A DNA stretch of 16,896 nucleotides. It comes from Betaproteobacteria bacterium (lineage in GTDB: Bacteria > Pseudomonadota > Gammaproteobacteria > Burkholderiales > Casimicrobiaceae). Positions within the stretch are counted from its first letter, which is position 1. Each line of letters opens with the position of its first letter. The notes below the pieces were generated by a model. That model did no database searches. It had not been told where the DNA came from and saw only the letters and a list, made by a program, of their open reading frames with translations. Shown piece by piece: positions 8,121 through 16,799 of the stretch. Location of the stretch: positions 1-16,896 of the forward strand of contig JANXZT010000233.1 of NCBI GenBank assembly GCA_025355395.1, written 5' to 3'. Both the position numbers and the translations under genes were made by a program.

Positions 8121-9004
8121 TGCGTACGGGTCACGATCCAGTCGGCCAACTCGCCCAAGCGTCGGGCCTGGGCACGAAACGGCTCCAGCGCTGCGTGCGC
8201 ATCATGACGCAACGCCTCCACCCTCCGCTTGGCGGCCTCAAGCCCGAGGATCGACACAAACGTCGGTTTGCCCCGGGCCGCGTCCTTGCCCGCCGTCTTG
8301 CCAAGCGACGCCGACGAGCCTTCGACATCGAGCACATCGTCGACGACCTGAAAAGCAAGGCCGGCGGCCAAGGCATAGGCATCGAGGGCGCTCAATTTCG
8401 ACGCCGGAAGCGCGCGACCCGAGCTCGCCCCCAGCCGAACGGCCGCGCGAATGAGCGCGCCTGTCTTGAGGCGATGCATCATCTCGAGCTCCTCGATACG
8501 GAGCACCGCACCGACAGCCGCGAGATCGATCGCCTGTCCTCCGGCCATGCCCCGTGGTCCCGTGGTCTCGGCGAGCAACGCACAGGCCGCCGCCGGATCG
8601 GGAATGCGTGCGGCAGCGAGAACGCCGAACGCCATCGATTGCAGTGCGTCGCCGGCGAGCAACGCCATTGCTTCGCCGAATGCCACATGACAGGTCGGCT
8701 TGCCACGGCGCAGCGCATCGTTGTCCATGCACGGAAGATCATCGTGCACAAGCGAATAGGCGTGCATCATCTCGACCGCCACCGCGGGCGAATCGACGTC
8801 ATTGGGTTCCGCCCCCGCGAATTCCCCGGCGGCATACGCGAGAAGGGCACGCACGCGCTTGCCGCCGCCCAGCACCGCGTAGCGCATGGCCGCATGCAGG
8901 TGCTGCGGAGCGACATCTTCGGCCGGAAGCGATGCCGCCAGCGCGTGCTCGACGCGGTTCTGGCGATCACCCGCCCAGGTTGCCCAGGCGAGGTCAGGAT
9001 TCAT
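8117..9004 (-). CDS. ispA: (2E,6E)-farnesyl diphosphate synthase
   Basis: Condenses DMAPP with two IPP units to farnesyl diphosphate, precursor of undecaprenyl phosphate, quinone side chains and heme O. The 295-aa protein shows GGGKRVRALL near residues 46-55, the first aspartate-rich motif DDLPCMDND at 88-96 followed by LRRGKPTCH, GMAGGQAIDL at about 152-161, KTGALI near 180 and the second aspartate-rich motif DDVLDVEG at 222-229 with LGKTAGKDAARGKPTFVS behind it. All substrate-binding motifs are intact and the length is normal for the short-chain IspA type. Its start overlaps the xseB end by 11 bp, indicating translational coupling. Its TAA stop at 8119-8117 lies within the 4-bp duplication that flanks the MITE, so the coding sequence ends exactly where the insertion begins. 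Confidence 0.96.
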   Translation of the reverse strand: MNPDLAWATWAGDRQNRVEHALAASLPAEDVAPQHLHAAMRYAVLGGGKRVRALLAYAAGEFAGAEPNDVDSPAVAVEMMHAYSLVHDDLPCMDNDALRRGKPTCHVAFGEAMALLAGDALQSMAFGVLAAARIPDPAAACALLAETTGPRGMAGGQAIDLAAVGAVLRIEELEMMHRLKTGALIRAAVRLGASSGRALPASKLSALDAYALAAGLAFQVVDDVLDVEGSSASLGKTAGKDAARGKPTFVSILGLEAAKRRVEALRHDAHAALEPFRAQARRLGELADWIVTRTH

Positions 9005-9233
9005 CGCCTTCGGGAACCTCGGCCTCGAAACACTTGAGTACGCCTTTTTCGAGCACCTGCACCTGCTGCTGGGCGTCCTTGAGCGCGCTCTGGCAATGCT
9101 GCAGAAGCTCCGCCCCGCGTTGATACGCAGCCAGCGACTCTTTCAGCGGCAACTGGCCACCCTCCATGGTGGCGACAATGGTTTCGAGCTCGGAGAGCGC
9201 GGCTTCAAAACTTGCGGGAGTATTGGCGGTCAT
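8994..9233 (-). CDS. xseB: Exodeoxyribonuclease VII small subunit
   Basis: XseB assembles in several copies with the large subunit XseA to degrade single-stranded DNA in both directions. The 79-aa product has the expected size and the family pattern: SFEAALSELETIVATMEGGQLPLKESLAAYQRGAELLQHCQSALKDAQQQVQVLEK, a two-helix, coiled-coil-like domain, followed by a short acidic tail. It is the first gene of xseB-ispA-dxs-folE2 and overlaps ispA by 11 bp, the usual arrangement in many proteobacteria. The large subunit gene xseA is not in the window. There is no clear Shine-Dalgarno ahead of the ATG, and a possible promoter (TTGACA at 9270-9265) lies very close, which would leave almost no leader. Confidence 0.95.
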   Translation of the reverse strand: MTANTPASFEAALSELETIVATMEGGQLPLKESLAAYQRGAELLQHCQSALKDAQQQVQVLEKGVLKCFEAEVPEGDES

Positions 9234-9242
9234 CCGTGTCAG

Positions 9243-9270
9243 GCAATATGCGGAACCCGAAGGCTGTCAA
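9243..9270 (-). promoter_or_regulatory. Possible promoter of the xseB-ispA-dxs-folE2 operon
   Basis: On the minus strand a perfect -35 TTGACA (9270-9265) is followed after 16 bp by TATTGC (9248-9243), a weak -10. The predicted transcript would begin only about 3 nt before the xseB ATG, so either xseB is (nearly) leaderless or the true promoter is further upstream. Support is the hexamer match only. Confidence 0.3.
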
Positions 9271-9363
9271 GCGAGGATGTTTCCGGACCCATGGCGTGGC
9301 GCTGTGCACGGTAAACGCCGCGCAGTGGGTTTCGTACCAATCCGGAAATCGGTGCTTCTGGTC

Positions 9364-9446
9364 CTTAGTCCTAAGACCGTTACCGCGTTGCCGTGACAGC
9401 CTGCCGTGACAACCTATTGACCCTGCCACGGCAGGCCTTATATACT
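9364..9446 (+). promoter_or_regulatory. Sigma-70-type promoter with operator-like repeat cluster ahead of the Rieske oxygenase gene
   Basis: TTGACC (9417-9422) and TATACT (9441-9446) are separated by 18 bp and fit a sigma-70 promoter. Around them lie TGCCGTGACA at 9389-9398 and again at 9402-9411 (13-bp period). An inverted relative, CCTGCC-AC-GGCAGG, is a perfect 6-bp-arm palindrome at 9422-9435 between the -35 and -10. CCTGCCGTG (9400-9408) is also the exact inverse of CACGGCAGG (9427-9435), flanking the -35. A further palindrome CTTAG-TC-CTAAG sits at 9364-9375. The placement suggests a repressor or dual regulator, identity unknown. The remaining sequence to 9621 is leader. No gene is visible in the 388 bp between xseB and the oxygenase start. 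Confidence 0.55.
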
Positions 9447-9510
9447 AGCATGTTTGACGACGCGGCCTGAACGAACCTTTCGTGCGGCCGACTTAGCAAA
9501 GCGGTCCGGG

Positions 9511-9560
9511 GCGGCTGGCATTTCCCCACGGCAGCGAGACTGCCATGCAATGACAGCCGC
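9511..9560 (+). promoter_or_regulatory. Structured 5' leader segment of the oxygenase mRNA
   Basis: GCGGCTG (9511-9517) pairs perfectly with CAGCCGC (9554-9560). Inside that loop GGCAG (9530-9534) pairs with CTGCC (9540-9544) over a 5-nt loop. The nested hairpin lies in the roughly 170-nt untranslated leader between the promoter and the ATG at 9622. No known riboswitch class was recognised; in GC-rich DNA such pairing can be incidental. Confidence 0.3.
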
Positions 9561-9621
9561 GAAACCAAATCGGTCCCGGGTTGTTGGGTTGGGTTGGAAG
9601 ACTGACCGAAGGAAAGGCTGC

Positions 9622-10734
9622 ATGTCCAATCTCGCCACCGGGGCGCAGTTGCGAAGCGCTGCGTCCCAACTGCCGGTCTCCTGGTACTGCGACCCCGCGC
9701 TTTTTGCCACCGAGCAGCGCCTGCTGTTCGAGCGTGCACCCGGCTATGTCGGGCACGAATTGATGGTGCCCAACCCGGGCGATTACCACGCTCTGTCTTG
9801 GCGCGACAACGCCCAGGTGCTGGTGCGCAACGCCCAGGGCATCGAGCTCCTGTCGAACATTTGCCGGCACCGGCAGGCCATCATGCTGCAGGGCCGCGGC
9901 AACGCCCGCAACATCGTTTGCCCGATCCATCGCTGGACCTACGATCTCAAGGGCGAGCTCCTGGGTGCACCGCATTTCGATCCCAAGCCGTGCCTCAATC
10001 TCGGGCGATCGACCCTTTCGAACTGGAACGGGCTCCTGTTCGACGGCGCACGCGATGTCCACAGGGATCTCGCCGACCTCGCGGTGCTGCGCGATTTCGA
10101 TTTCTCGAAACATGTGCTGGACCGGGTCGAGATCCACGAATGCAATTACAACTGGAAGACCTTCATCGAGGTGTACCTCGAGGATTACCACGTCCAACCG
10201 TTTCACCCCGGGCTCGGGGGGTTCGTGACATGCGACGACCTCAAATGGCAGTTCGGCGATCGCTACTCGGTGCAGACCGTAGGCGTGAACAACCGCCTTG
10301 CCAAGGCTGGCACCAGGACCTACGAGCGCTGGCACAAGGCGGTGCTGGACTATTATCGCGGCGAAGCACCCAAGTATGGCGCCATCTGGATGGTCTACTA
10401 CCCGAACATCATGCTGGAGTGGTATCCCCATGTGCTCGTCGTCAGCACGCTGATTCCACGGGGAATCGACAAAACCACCAACTTCGTCGAATTTTATTAT
10501 CCCGAAGAGATCGCGTTGTTCGAGCGGGAGTTCGTCGGTGCCGAGCAGGCCGCGTATCTCGAGACCGCGGTCGAGGATGACGAAATCGCCGAACGGATGG
10601 ACGCCGGACGCAAGGCACTCTACCGCCGAGGCCGCAGTGAAGAAGGGCCTTACCAATCGCCGATGGAAGACGGGATGCAGCATTTCCACGAGTTCGTCCG
10701 CCGCGAGCTGTCCGAGAGCATCAGCGCGAGATAG
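9622..10734 (+). CDS. Rieske [2Fe-2S] aromatic-ring-hydroxylating-type oxygenase, alpha subunit-like
   Basis: Terminal oxygenase component of a Rieske non-heme iron system; the substrate is not deducible. The start at 9622 is chosen from AAGGA at 9609-9613, 8 nt upstream; the open frame reaches 9454, but the extra residues are unlike the family (370 aa from the chosen start). Seen: the Rieske cluster ligands Cys81-x-His83 (CRH) and Cys100-x2-His103 (CPIH), 16 residues apart. The catalytic domain has NWKTFIEVYLEDYHVQPFHPG with iron ligands His190 and His195 and a candidate third ligand Asp319 or Asp320 in VEDDEIAERM. At the position of the bridging aspartate in classical dioxygenases (three before the first His) there is Glu187. 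No reductase, ferredoxin or beta subunit lies nearby, so electrons must come from elsewhere. An 18-bp gap to the sulfurtransferase gene suggests an operon. Confidence 0.9.
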   Translation: MSNLATGAQLRSAASQLPVSWYCDPALFATEQRLLFERAPGYVGHELMVPNPGDYHALSWRDNAQVLVRNAQGIELLSNICRHRQAIMLQGRGNARNIVCPIHRWTYDLKGELLGAPHFDPKPCLNLGRSTLSNWNGLLFDGARDVHRDLADLAVLRDFDFSKHVLDRVEIHECNYNWKTFIEVYLEDYHVQPFHPGLGGFVTCDDLKWQFGDRYSVQTVGVNNRLAKAGTRTYERWHKAVLDYYRGEAPKYGAIWMVYYPNIMLEWYPHVLVVSTLIPRGIDKTTNFVEFYYPEEIALFEREFVGAEQAAYLETAVEDDEIAERMDAGRKALYRRGRSEEGPYQSPMEDGMQHFHEFVRRELSESISAR

Positions 10735-10752
10735 GGCAAAACGGCAACTGCC

Positions 10753-11607
10753 ATGACCTTCACCACCCTCGTTGCTCCAGCCGACATTGCACCGCGCATC
10801 GGCGATGCGGCGCTGGTGATTGTCGATATTCGCCACGATCTCGCGGCGCCCGACACGTGGGGCGAGCAGCAATACCGCGCGAGTCATATACCGGGTGCGG
10901 CATTCGCCCACCTGGATGCCGACCTGTCAGGCGCCAAGACGGGACGCAATGGCCGGCATCCGCTGCCCGCCCCCGATATCGCGGCGTCGGTGTTGGGTCG
11001 ACTCGGCATCGATGATACGAAGCAGGTCATCGTTTACGACCAGAACACCGGAATGTTCGCGTCACGCCTGTGGTGGATGCTGCGCTGGCTCGGCCATGAC
11101 GCCGTCGCCGTGCTCGAGGGCGGGTTCGCGCGGTGGCAACGCGAAGGATTGTCGGTGGAGTCAGGATGGCACCGGGCGGCACCGGCAATCTTCAAGACGC
11201 GCCAGGTTTCGGGTGTGGTCGACGCGGCTCGCATCGTGACCAATCTCTCGAGCGGCGATCTTTTAGTCATCGATGCCCGGGCAGCTGAGCGTTATCGAGG
11301 CGATGTCGAGCCGCTTGATACCGCCGCAGGCCACATTCCCGGTGCCCTCAACCGTCCTTATGCCGACAACCTCGCCGCTGACGGGCGGTTCAAGCCGGTG
11401 GCGGTCCTGCGGGCCGAATATGAGCGCCTGCTCGGAGGACGCGCTGCGGCTTGCACCGTGCATCAATGCGGGTCCGGCGTGTCGGCGTGTCACAACCTCC
11501 TTGCCATGGCTCACGCCGGGATGGCGGGTGGATCGCTCTATCCGGGCTCGTGGAGCGAATGGAGTGCGGACCCGAGCCGGCCGGTGCATCGGGGAACCGC
11601 CCCGTAG
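10753..11607 (+). CDS. Two-domain sulfurtransferase (3-mercaptopyruvate/thiosulfate type)
   Basis: Rhodanese-family enzyme that moves a sulfane sulfur from a donor such as 3-mercaptopyruvate or thiosulfate to a thiol or cyanide. The 284-aa product contains two rhodanese domains: an inactive N-terminal one (VIVDIRHDL, YRASHIPGAAFAHLD, VIVYDQNTGMFASRLWWMLRWLGH) and a catalytic C-terminal one (LLVIDARAAERYRG, GHIPGALNRPY). The active loop begins at Cys239, CGSGVSAC, closest to the CGSGVTA form typical of mercaptopyruvate sulfurtransferases such as SseA rather than the CRKGVTA form of classical rhodaneses. Length is normal. It follows the Rieske oxygenase by 18 bp on the same strand and has only a weak ribosome site, so joint expression is likely. 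It converges with thpR, and no terminator with a T-run is visible in the 43 bp between them. Confidence 0.9.
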   Translation: MTFTTLVAPADIAPRIGDAALVIVDIRHDLAAPDTWGEQQYRASHIPGAAFAHLDADLSGAKTGRNGRHPLPAPDIAASVLGRLGIDDTKQVIVYDQNTGMFASRLWWMLRWLGHDAVAVLEGGFARWQREGLSVESGWHRAAPAIFKTRQVSGVVDAARIVTNLSSGDLLVIDARAAERYRGDVEPLDTAAGHIPGALNRPYADNLAADGRFKPVAVLRAEYERLLGGRAAACTVHQCGSGVSACHNLLAMAHAGMAGGSLYPGSWSEWSADPSRPVHRGTAP

Positions 11608-11650
11608 CAATCACCACCGTCGCTCCGTTGCGATTTCGGGTGAGCGGCCA

Positions 11651-12169
11651 TCACTGGCCCAGCAGCCATTGCGCGAGCGTCGAGTACGTCGGCCCCTGCG
11701 CGGTGAGCTCCGACGCGGTCAGTGTCATGGTGTGCACCGGCCAGTCGATCGGTGCCATTTCACCACGGCTCGCCGGCATCCGGCGACAATGGCGCGCGAG
11801 GGTGACATGCGCCCGATAATCGCGCCGGTCGACCTCGAACGAATGCATTTGCAGATTCCGACCCAACCCGGACACCATGCGGGCGAGAAGCGGTGGAATG
11901 CTCGATGCGCCCGCCCACGCGATTCCCGCGTCGCGAAACATCCCTGACCGGTCGAGTGGGAGCACAAACGGCGCCGCTTGTTGCGCCACACTGCGGGCCA
12001 GCGCAACGAGCGTCATCACCTGGCTCGAAGAAACGTTACCGATGAATGCCAGCGTGAGATGCAGCCGACCGGCCGCGGTGGCGCGGCCCTGGGTCTCGCG
12101 CGCCAACCGATGCGCCAGCGCGGCGAGGGCATCGCGCGTGCCGCCATCGGGCCACAAGGCAAAAAACAC
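11651..12169 (-). CDS. thpR: RNA 2',3'-cyclic phosphodiesterase (LigT/ThpR, 2H phosphoesterase)
   Basis: Member of the 2H phosphoesterase superfamily, which opens 2',3'-cyclic phosphates on RNA ends and can join tRNA halves by a 2'-5' bond in vitro. The 172-aa product has both signature tetrapeptides, HLTL at His37 and HVTL at His121, and the conserved opening FFALWPD and an AFIGNV strand. Length is like the E. coli protein. The initiation codon is GTG at 12169; no ATG fits the conserved N-terminus and no good Shine-Dalgarno is visible. It starts 19 bp after the aceA stop in the same direction, so translation probably depends on read-through from aceA. There is no obvious functional link between the two genes. 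Confidence 0.9.
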   Translation of the reverse strand: MFFALWPDGGTRDALAALAHRLARETQGRATAAGRLHLTLAFIGNVSSSQVMTLVALARSVAQQAAPFVLPLDRSGMFRDAGIAWAGASSIPPLLARMVSGLGRNLQMHSFEVDRRDYRAHVTLARHCRRMPASRGEMAPIDWPVHTMTLTASELTAQGPTYSTLAQWLLGQ

Positions 12170-12188
12170 CCGATGGACGGGACGCGTA

Positions 12189-13505
12189 TCAGCCGTTGGC
12201 GATGGCGAGCGGGGCCTTCTTCCTGTTATCGAAAAACTGCTCGTCTTCGGTCGATCCCTTGAGCGCCGTCGTCGACGACTGGTTGCCCTGGATTGTCTGC
12301 GTTACGGCGTCGAAGTAACCGGTCCCGACTTCGCGCTGATGCTTGACCGCAGTGAAGCCCTTTTCCGCGGCGGCAAACTCGGCTTCCTGCAACTCGACGA
12401 ACGCCTTCATGTTGTCGCGCGCATAACCGTACGCGAGATTGAACATCGAGTAGTTGAGGCTGTGGAAGCCTGCCAGGGTGATGAACTGAAACTTATAGCC
12501 CATCGCGCCCAACTCGCGCTGGAACTTGGCGATCGTCGCGTCATCGAGGTTCTTGCGCCAGTTAAACGATGGTGAGCAGTTGTACGCGAGCATCTTGCCG
12601 GGATATTTCGCCTGGATCGCGTCGGCGAACTGCCGCGCGAATCCCAGATCAGGCTTGCCGGTCTCGCACCAGATGAGATCGGCGTAGCCCGCATACGCAA
12701 GCCCTCGCGCAATGGCCTGGTCGAGGCCGCTCCTGGTCTTGTAGAAGCCTTCCACAGTCCGCTCGCCGGTGCAGAACTCGCGATCGCGTTCATCGATGTC
12801 GGAGGTGATGAGATCGGCGGCTTCGGCGTCGGTGCGCGCGAGCAGGATCGTCGGCACGCCCAGACAGTCCGCCGCCAGGCGGGCTGCGACGAGCTTCTCG
12901 ACCGCTTCACGCGTTGGCACCAGCACCTTGCCGCCCATGTGGCCGCACTTCTTGACCGAGGCAAGCTGATCCTCGAAGTGCACACCGGCAGCCCCGGCAT
13001 CGATCATCGACTTCATGAGCTCGAACGCGTTCAGCACGCCGCCAAAACCCGCTTCGGCATCGGCGACGATCGGCGCAAAGAAATCAATGTCGCCGTTGCC
13101 TTCCATGTGCTGGATCTGGTCGGCGCGGATGAACGTGTTGTTGATCCTCCGCACCACATCGGGCACCGAGTTGACCGGGTAGAGCGATTGATCGGGATAC
13201 ATCTCGCCGGCATTGTTGGCATCCGCCGCCACTTGCCATCCGGACAGATAGATGGCCTTGAGGCCCGCCTTGACTTGCTGCAACGCCTGGTTGCCGCTCA
13301 TCGCGCCCAGCGTGTTCACGAACGGCTCGTCGTTGATCATCCTCCACAGCTTCTCCGCGCCGCGGCGGGCAAGGGTGTGCTCGATGTGCACCGAGCCGCG
13401 CAGGCGCACCACCTCCTCGGCCGTGTAGTCGCGTTGAATCCCCTTCCAGCGCGGGTTCTCCGCCCAATCCTTCTTGAGTCTTGCCGCTTCCAGGTCGTAA
13501 TTCAT
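12189..13505 (-). CDS. aceA: Isocitrate lyase
   Basis: Cleaves isocitrate to succinate and glyoxylate, the first glyoxylate-shunt step needed for growth on acetate or fatty acids. The start at 13505 (MNYDLEAARLKKDW, 438 aa) follows GGGAG by a few bases; 54 further upstream codons are open but unlike the family and cross the promoter. Seen: GSVHIEHTLARRGAEKLW near residues 35-52, SGWQVAADANNAGEMYPDQSLYPVNSVP, IVADAEAGFGG, the signature KKCGHMGGK with catalytic Cys187, LLARTDAEAA, CETGKPDL and YNCSPSFNWRKNL. All are intact and the length matches the short bacterial ICL class (AceA of E. coli type). Malate synthase is not in the window. An A/T-rich promoter with an upstream palindrome lies at 13627-13677; thpR follows. 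Confidence 0.97.
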   Translation of the reverse strand: MNYDLEAARLKKDWAENPRWKGIQRDYTAEEVVRLRGSVHIEHTLARRGAEKLWRMINDEPFVNTLGAMSGNQALQQVKAGLKAIYLSGWQVAADANNAGEMYPDQSLYPVNSVPDVVRRINNTFIRADQIQHMEGNGDIDFFAPIVADAEAGFGGVLNAFELMKSMIDAGAAGVHFEDQLASVKKCGHMGGKVLVPTREAVEKLVAARLAADCLGVPTILLARTDAEAADLITSDIDERDREFCTGERTVEGFYKTRSGLDQAIARGLAYAGYADLIWCETGKPDLGFARQFADAIQAKYPGKMLAYNCSPSFNWRKNLDDATIAKFQRELGAMGYKFQFITLAGFHSLNYSMFNLAYGYARDNMKAFVELQEAEFAAAEKGFTAVKHQREVGTGYFDAVTQTIQGNQSSTTALKGSTEDEQFFDNRKKAPLAIANG

Positions 13506-13626
13506 GCTTGCTCCCATCGTTGCGTCGTGGCCAAGACACAGTGATTGATGCGCGGCCGTTCGTGACCAAGCCACCTTAGCAAAACGCGGGACCGGAAACA
13601 AGCTGAATTGCGGCGCTGCAACGTGA

Positions 13627-13677
13627 AATATATTCATGAAAATCAGTACCTTTGAAATAGATTCCATCCTATGGAAT
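13627..13677 (-). promoter_or_regulatory. Probable aceA promoter with upstream palindromic activator-like site
   Basis: On the minus strand TTCAAA (13656-13651) and TATATT (13632-13627) are 18 bp apart and form a plausible sigma-70 promoter in an A/T-rich island, giving a leader of about 115 nt. Directly upstream of the -35 lies a perfect palindrome ATTCCAT-AGG-ATGGAAT (13677-13661), a position typical for an activator. TTCATGAA, another palindrome, lies in the spacer. The regulator is not identified. Confidence 0.5.
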
Positions 13678-13679
13678 AA

Positions 13680-13970
13680 ACCCTGGCCGGAAATGCCAAC
13701 ATTTTGCTGCTCCGCGGGGGACCTCTTATTCCAATCGGCCGTCGAAGATTCCTAACTATCTGTTGTAGTTAATCTTTATCATCATGAAAAAAGTCCTTCG
13801 CAGAATGGCAGGAATTTCACACCCGGAATACGGTTCCAAAATCGAAAATTCGAAGTGGTCAACCGGCGTGCGCAGAGCAGCCTTGCACACGCCTGGAAAG
13901 CGGGGCCGCAAACGGTGGTGTTGCGCCGCCAGCTCGAAGCGATGCGCGATGGCGGACTGCGCAATCTCCG
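13680..13970. other. Gene-free stretch upstream of aceA
   Basis: No credible coding region, RNA gene or mobile-element end was recognised here. Short open frames on both strands (for example a plus-strand one starting at 13784) have no family resemblance and continue straight into the palindromic repeats at 14023-14115. The part up to about 13790 is A/T-richer than the surroundings and could hold distal regulatory sites. Confidence 0.5.
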
Positions 13971-13972
13971 TC

Positions 13973-13990
13973 ATTCCCGCGACGCGGAAT
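13973..13990. repeat. Degenerate copy of the ATTCC...GGAAT palindrome
   Basis: ATTCC and GGAAT flank the 8-bp centre CGCGACGC, preceded by GTC as in the better copy about 50 bp downstream. The central palindrome is decayed by at least one lost base. It looks like a third, eroded member of the same repeat family. Confidence 0.45.
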
Positions 13991-14022
13991 CAGGCGACTC
14001 CGGTCATTGCCGCCACCAACAT

Positions 14023-14115
14023 CGTCATTCCCGCGAACGCGGGAATCCATTTTTCAAACGCAAACTGGGTGCGAGTCGAAGTCAAAATGGGTCCCTGCTT
14101 CCGCAGGGATGACGG
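14023..14115. repeat. Extragenic palindromic repeat doublet (dRS3/REP-like)
   Basis: The left palindrome, 14027-14046, is ATTCCC-N8-GGGAAT with 9-bp perfect arms and a 2-nt loop, the exact form of the neisserial dRS3 consensus. The right palindrome, 14092-14109, has arms TCCCTGC and GCAGGGA with a 4-nt loop. The outer edges mirror each other: CGTCATTCC on the left and GGGATGACG on the right, so two REP-like units face each other over about 45 bp, as in BIME or REPIN elements. Read as protein this gives the familiar spurious VIPANAGIH and FRRDDG strings, which explains the open frames crossing it. Whether further copies exist in the genome cannot be seen here. Confidence 0.7.
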
Positions 14116-14119
14116 TGGC

Positions 14120-14486
14120 GAGCGCCATCACTTCCACCCGGACGACAACAGTCGACACCTCGCGATGTCAGCAGCACAAGGCAGATCGCCAGATCTCCCG
14201 GGTATGGCGCACGCACCTTCACGCGTATGCCTGTCGGATATACGCCGCAGCGTTCCGTGCAAGTATCGGGCTTAGACGATATTGGCCGCCTCACCCCGCT
14301 GCCACGCCTCGTATCCGCTTCCTGTTCCCCGGATCAAGTCCGGGGCGGGCTACGGCCCGCGCTTTGACTTCAGCTTCCTTCAGATTCCGAATCGGTCCGG
14401 ACACCCTTGCCGTTCGGCTAACTCTTCACCTTGTCAGGCGAGTAGAGGACTTCCACCTCCAAGTACGTGCGCCCTGCCGGGCGCAC
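14120..14486 (-). ncRNA. 5' relic of a bacterial group II intron (class C-like), domain I only
   Basis: Starting at 14486 the minus strand shows, in order and spacing, conserved domain I blocks of bacterial group II introns. The 5' end is GTGCGCCC-GGCA-GGGCGCAC (14486-14467), followed by GGTGGAAGTCC, AGTTAGCC (14423-14416), CAAGGGTGTCC (14409-14399), GGAATCTGAAGGAAGC (14388-14373), GGAACAGGAAG with ACGAGGC, and ACCCGGGAGATCT (14203-14191). A decayed stem then lies around 14171-14151. From memory the blocks resemble class C introns of the Oceanobacillus iheyensis type. Domains II-VI and the reverse transcriptase frame are absent; the sequence stops near the palindromic repeat doublet. The 5' end lies one base after the T-run of the clpA terminator, the preferred target of class C introns. 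The exact 3' limit is uncertain. Splicing is impossible without domains V and VI. Confidence 0.75.
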
Positions 14487-14487
14487 C

Positions 14488-14516
14488 AAAAAAAACGGCG
14501 CATCACTGCGCCGTTT
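14488..14516 (-). terminator. Intrinsic terminator of clpA
   Basis: AAACGGCGCA and TGCGCCGTTT form a perfect 10-bp stem with a 4-nt loop (14516-14493). On the minus strand eight T residues (14495-14488) close it, three of them paired in the stem, 18 bp after the clpA stop codon. A weaker T-rich tail on the plus side (TTTCTTATT) might make it partly bidirectional. The intron relic begins immediately beyond. Confidence 0.88.
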
Positions 14517-14534
14517 CTTATTCTGCGTTGGTGT

Positions 14535-16799
<2,265 letters not shown>

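Noticed and set aside
7859..9037. 392-codon plus-strand open frame across the MITE and ispA
   Set aside because: It begins in the element and continues antisense through ispA; no conserved motif, so not a transposase.
9493..10911. 472-codon minus-strand open frame opposite the Rieske oxygenase
   Set aside because: It covers the promoter, the oxygenase and the start of the sulfurtransferase in antisense, and its composition is that of reverse-complemented coding DNA.
13972..14115. CRISPR-like array
   Set aside because: The palindromes are only two or three diverged units in opposing orientation without uniform spacers, and no cas gene is nearby.
13784..14275. 163-codon plus-strand open frame starting MKKVLRRMAG
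   Set aside because: The start looks plausible, but the frame runs through the palindromic repeats (VIPANAGIH, FRRDDG) and into the intron relic, and no family is recognised.
14327..14345. CCCCGGA-TCAAG-TCCGGGG hairpin as an independent REP element
   Set aside because: It lies between conserved domain I blocks of the group II intron relic and is better explained as one of its stems, together with the neighbouring GCGGGC hairpin at 14345-14360.
14467..14486. GTGCGCCC hairpin as a second terminator for clpA
   Set aside because: It has no T-run on its 3' side on the minus strand and coincides with the 5' stem of the intron relic; the terminator proper is the hairpin at 14493-14516.
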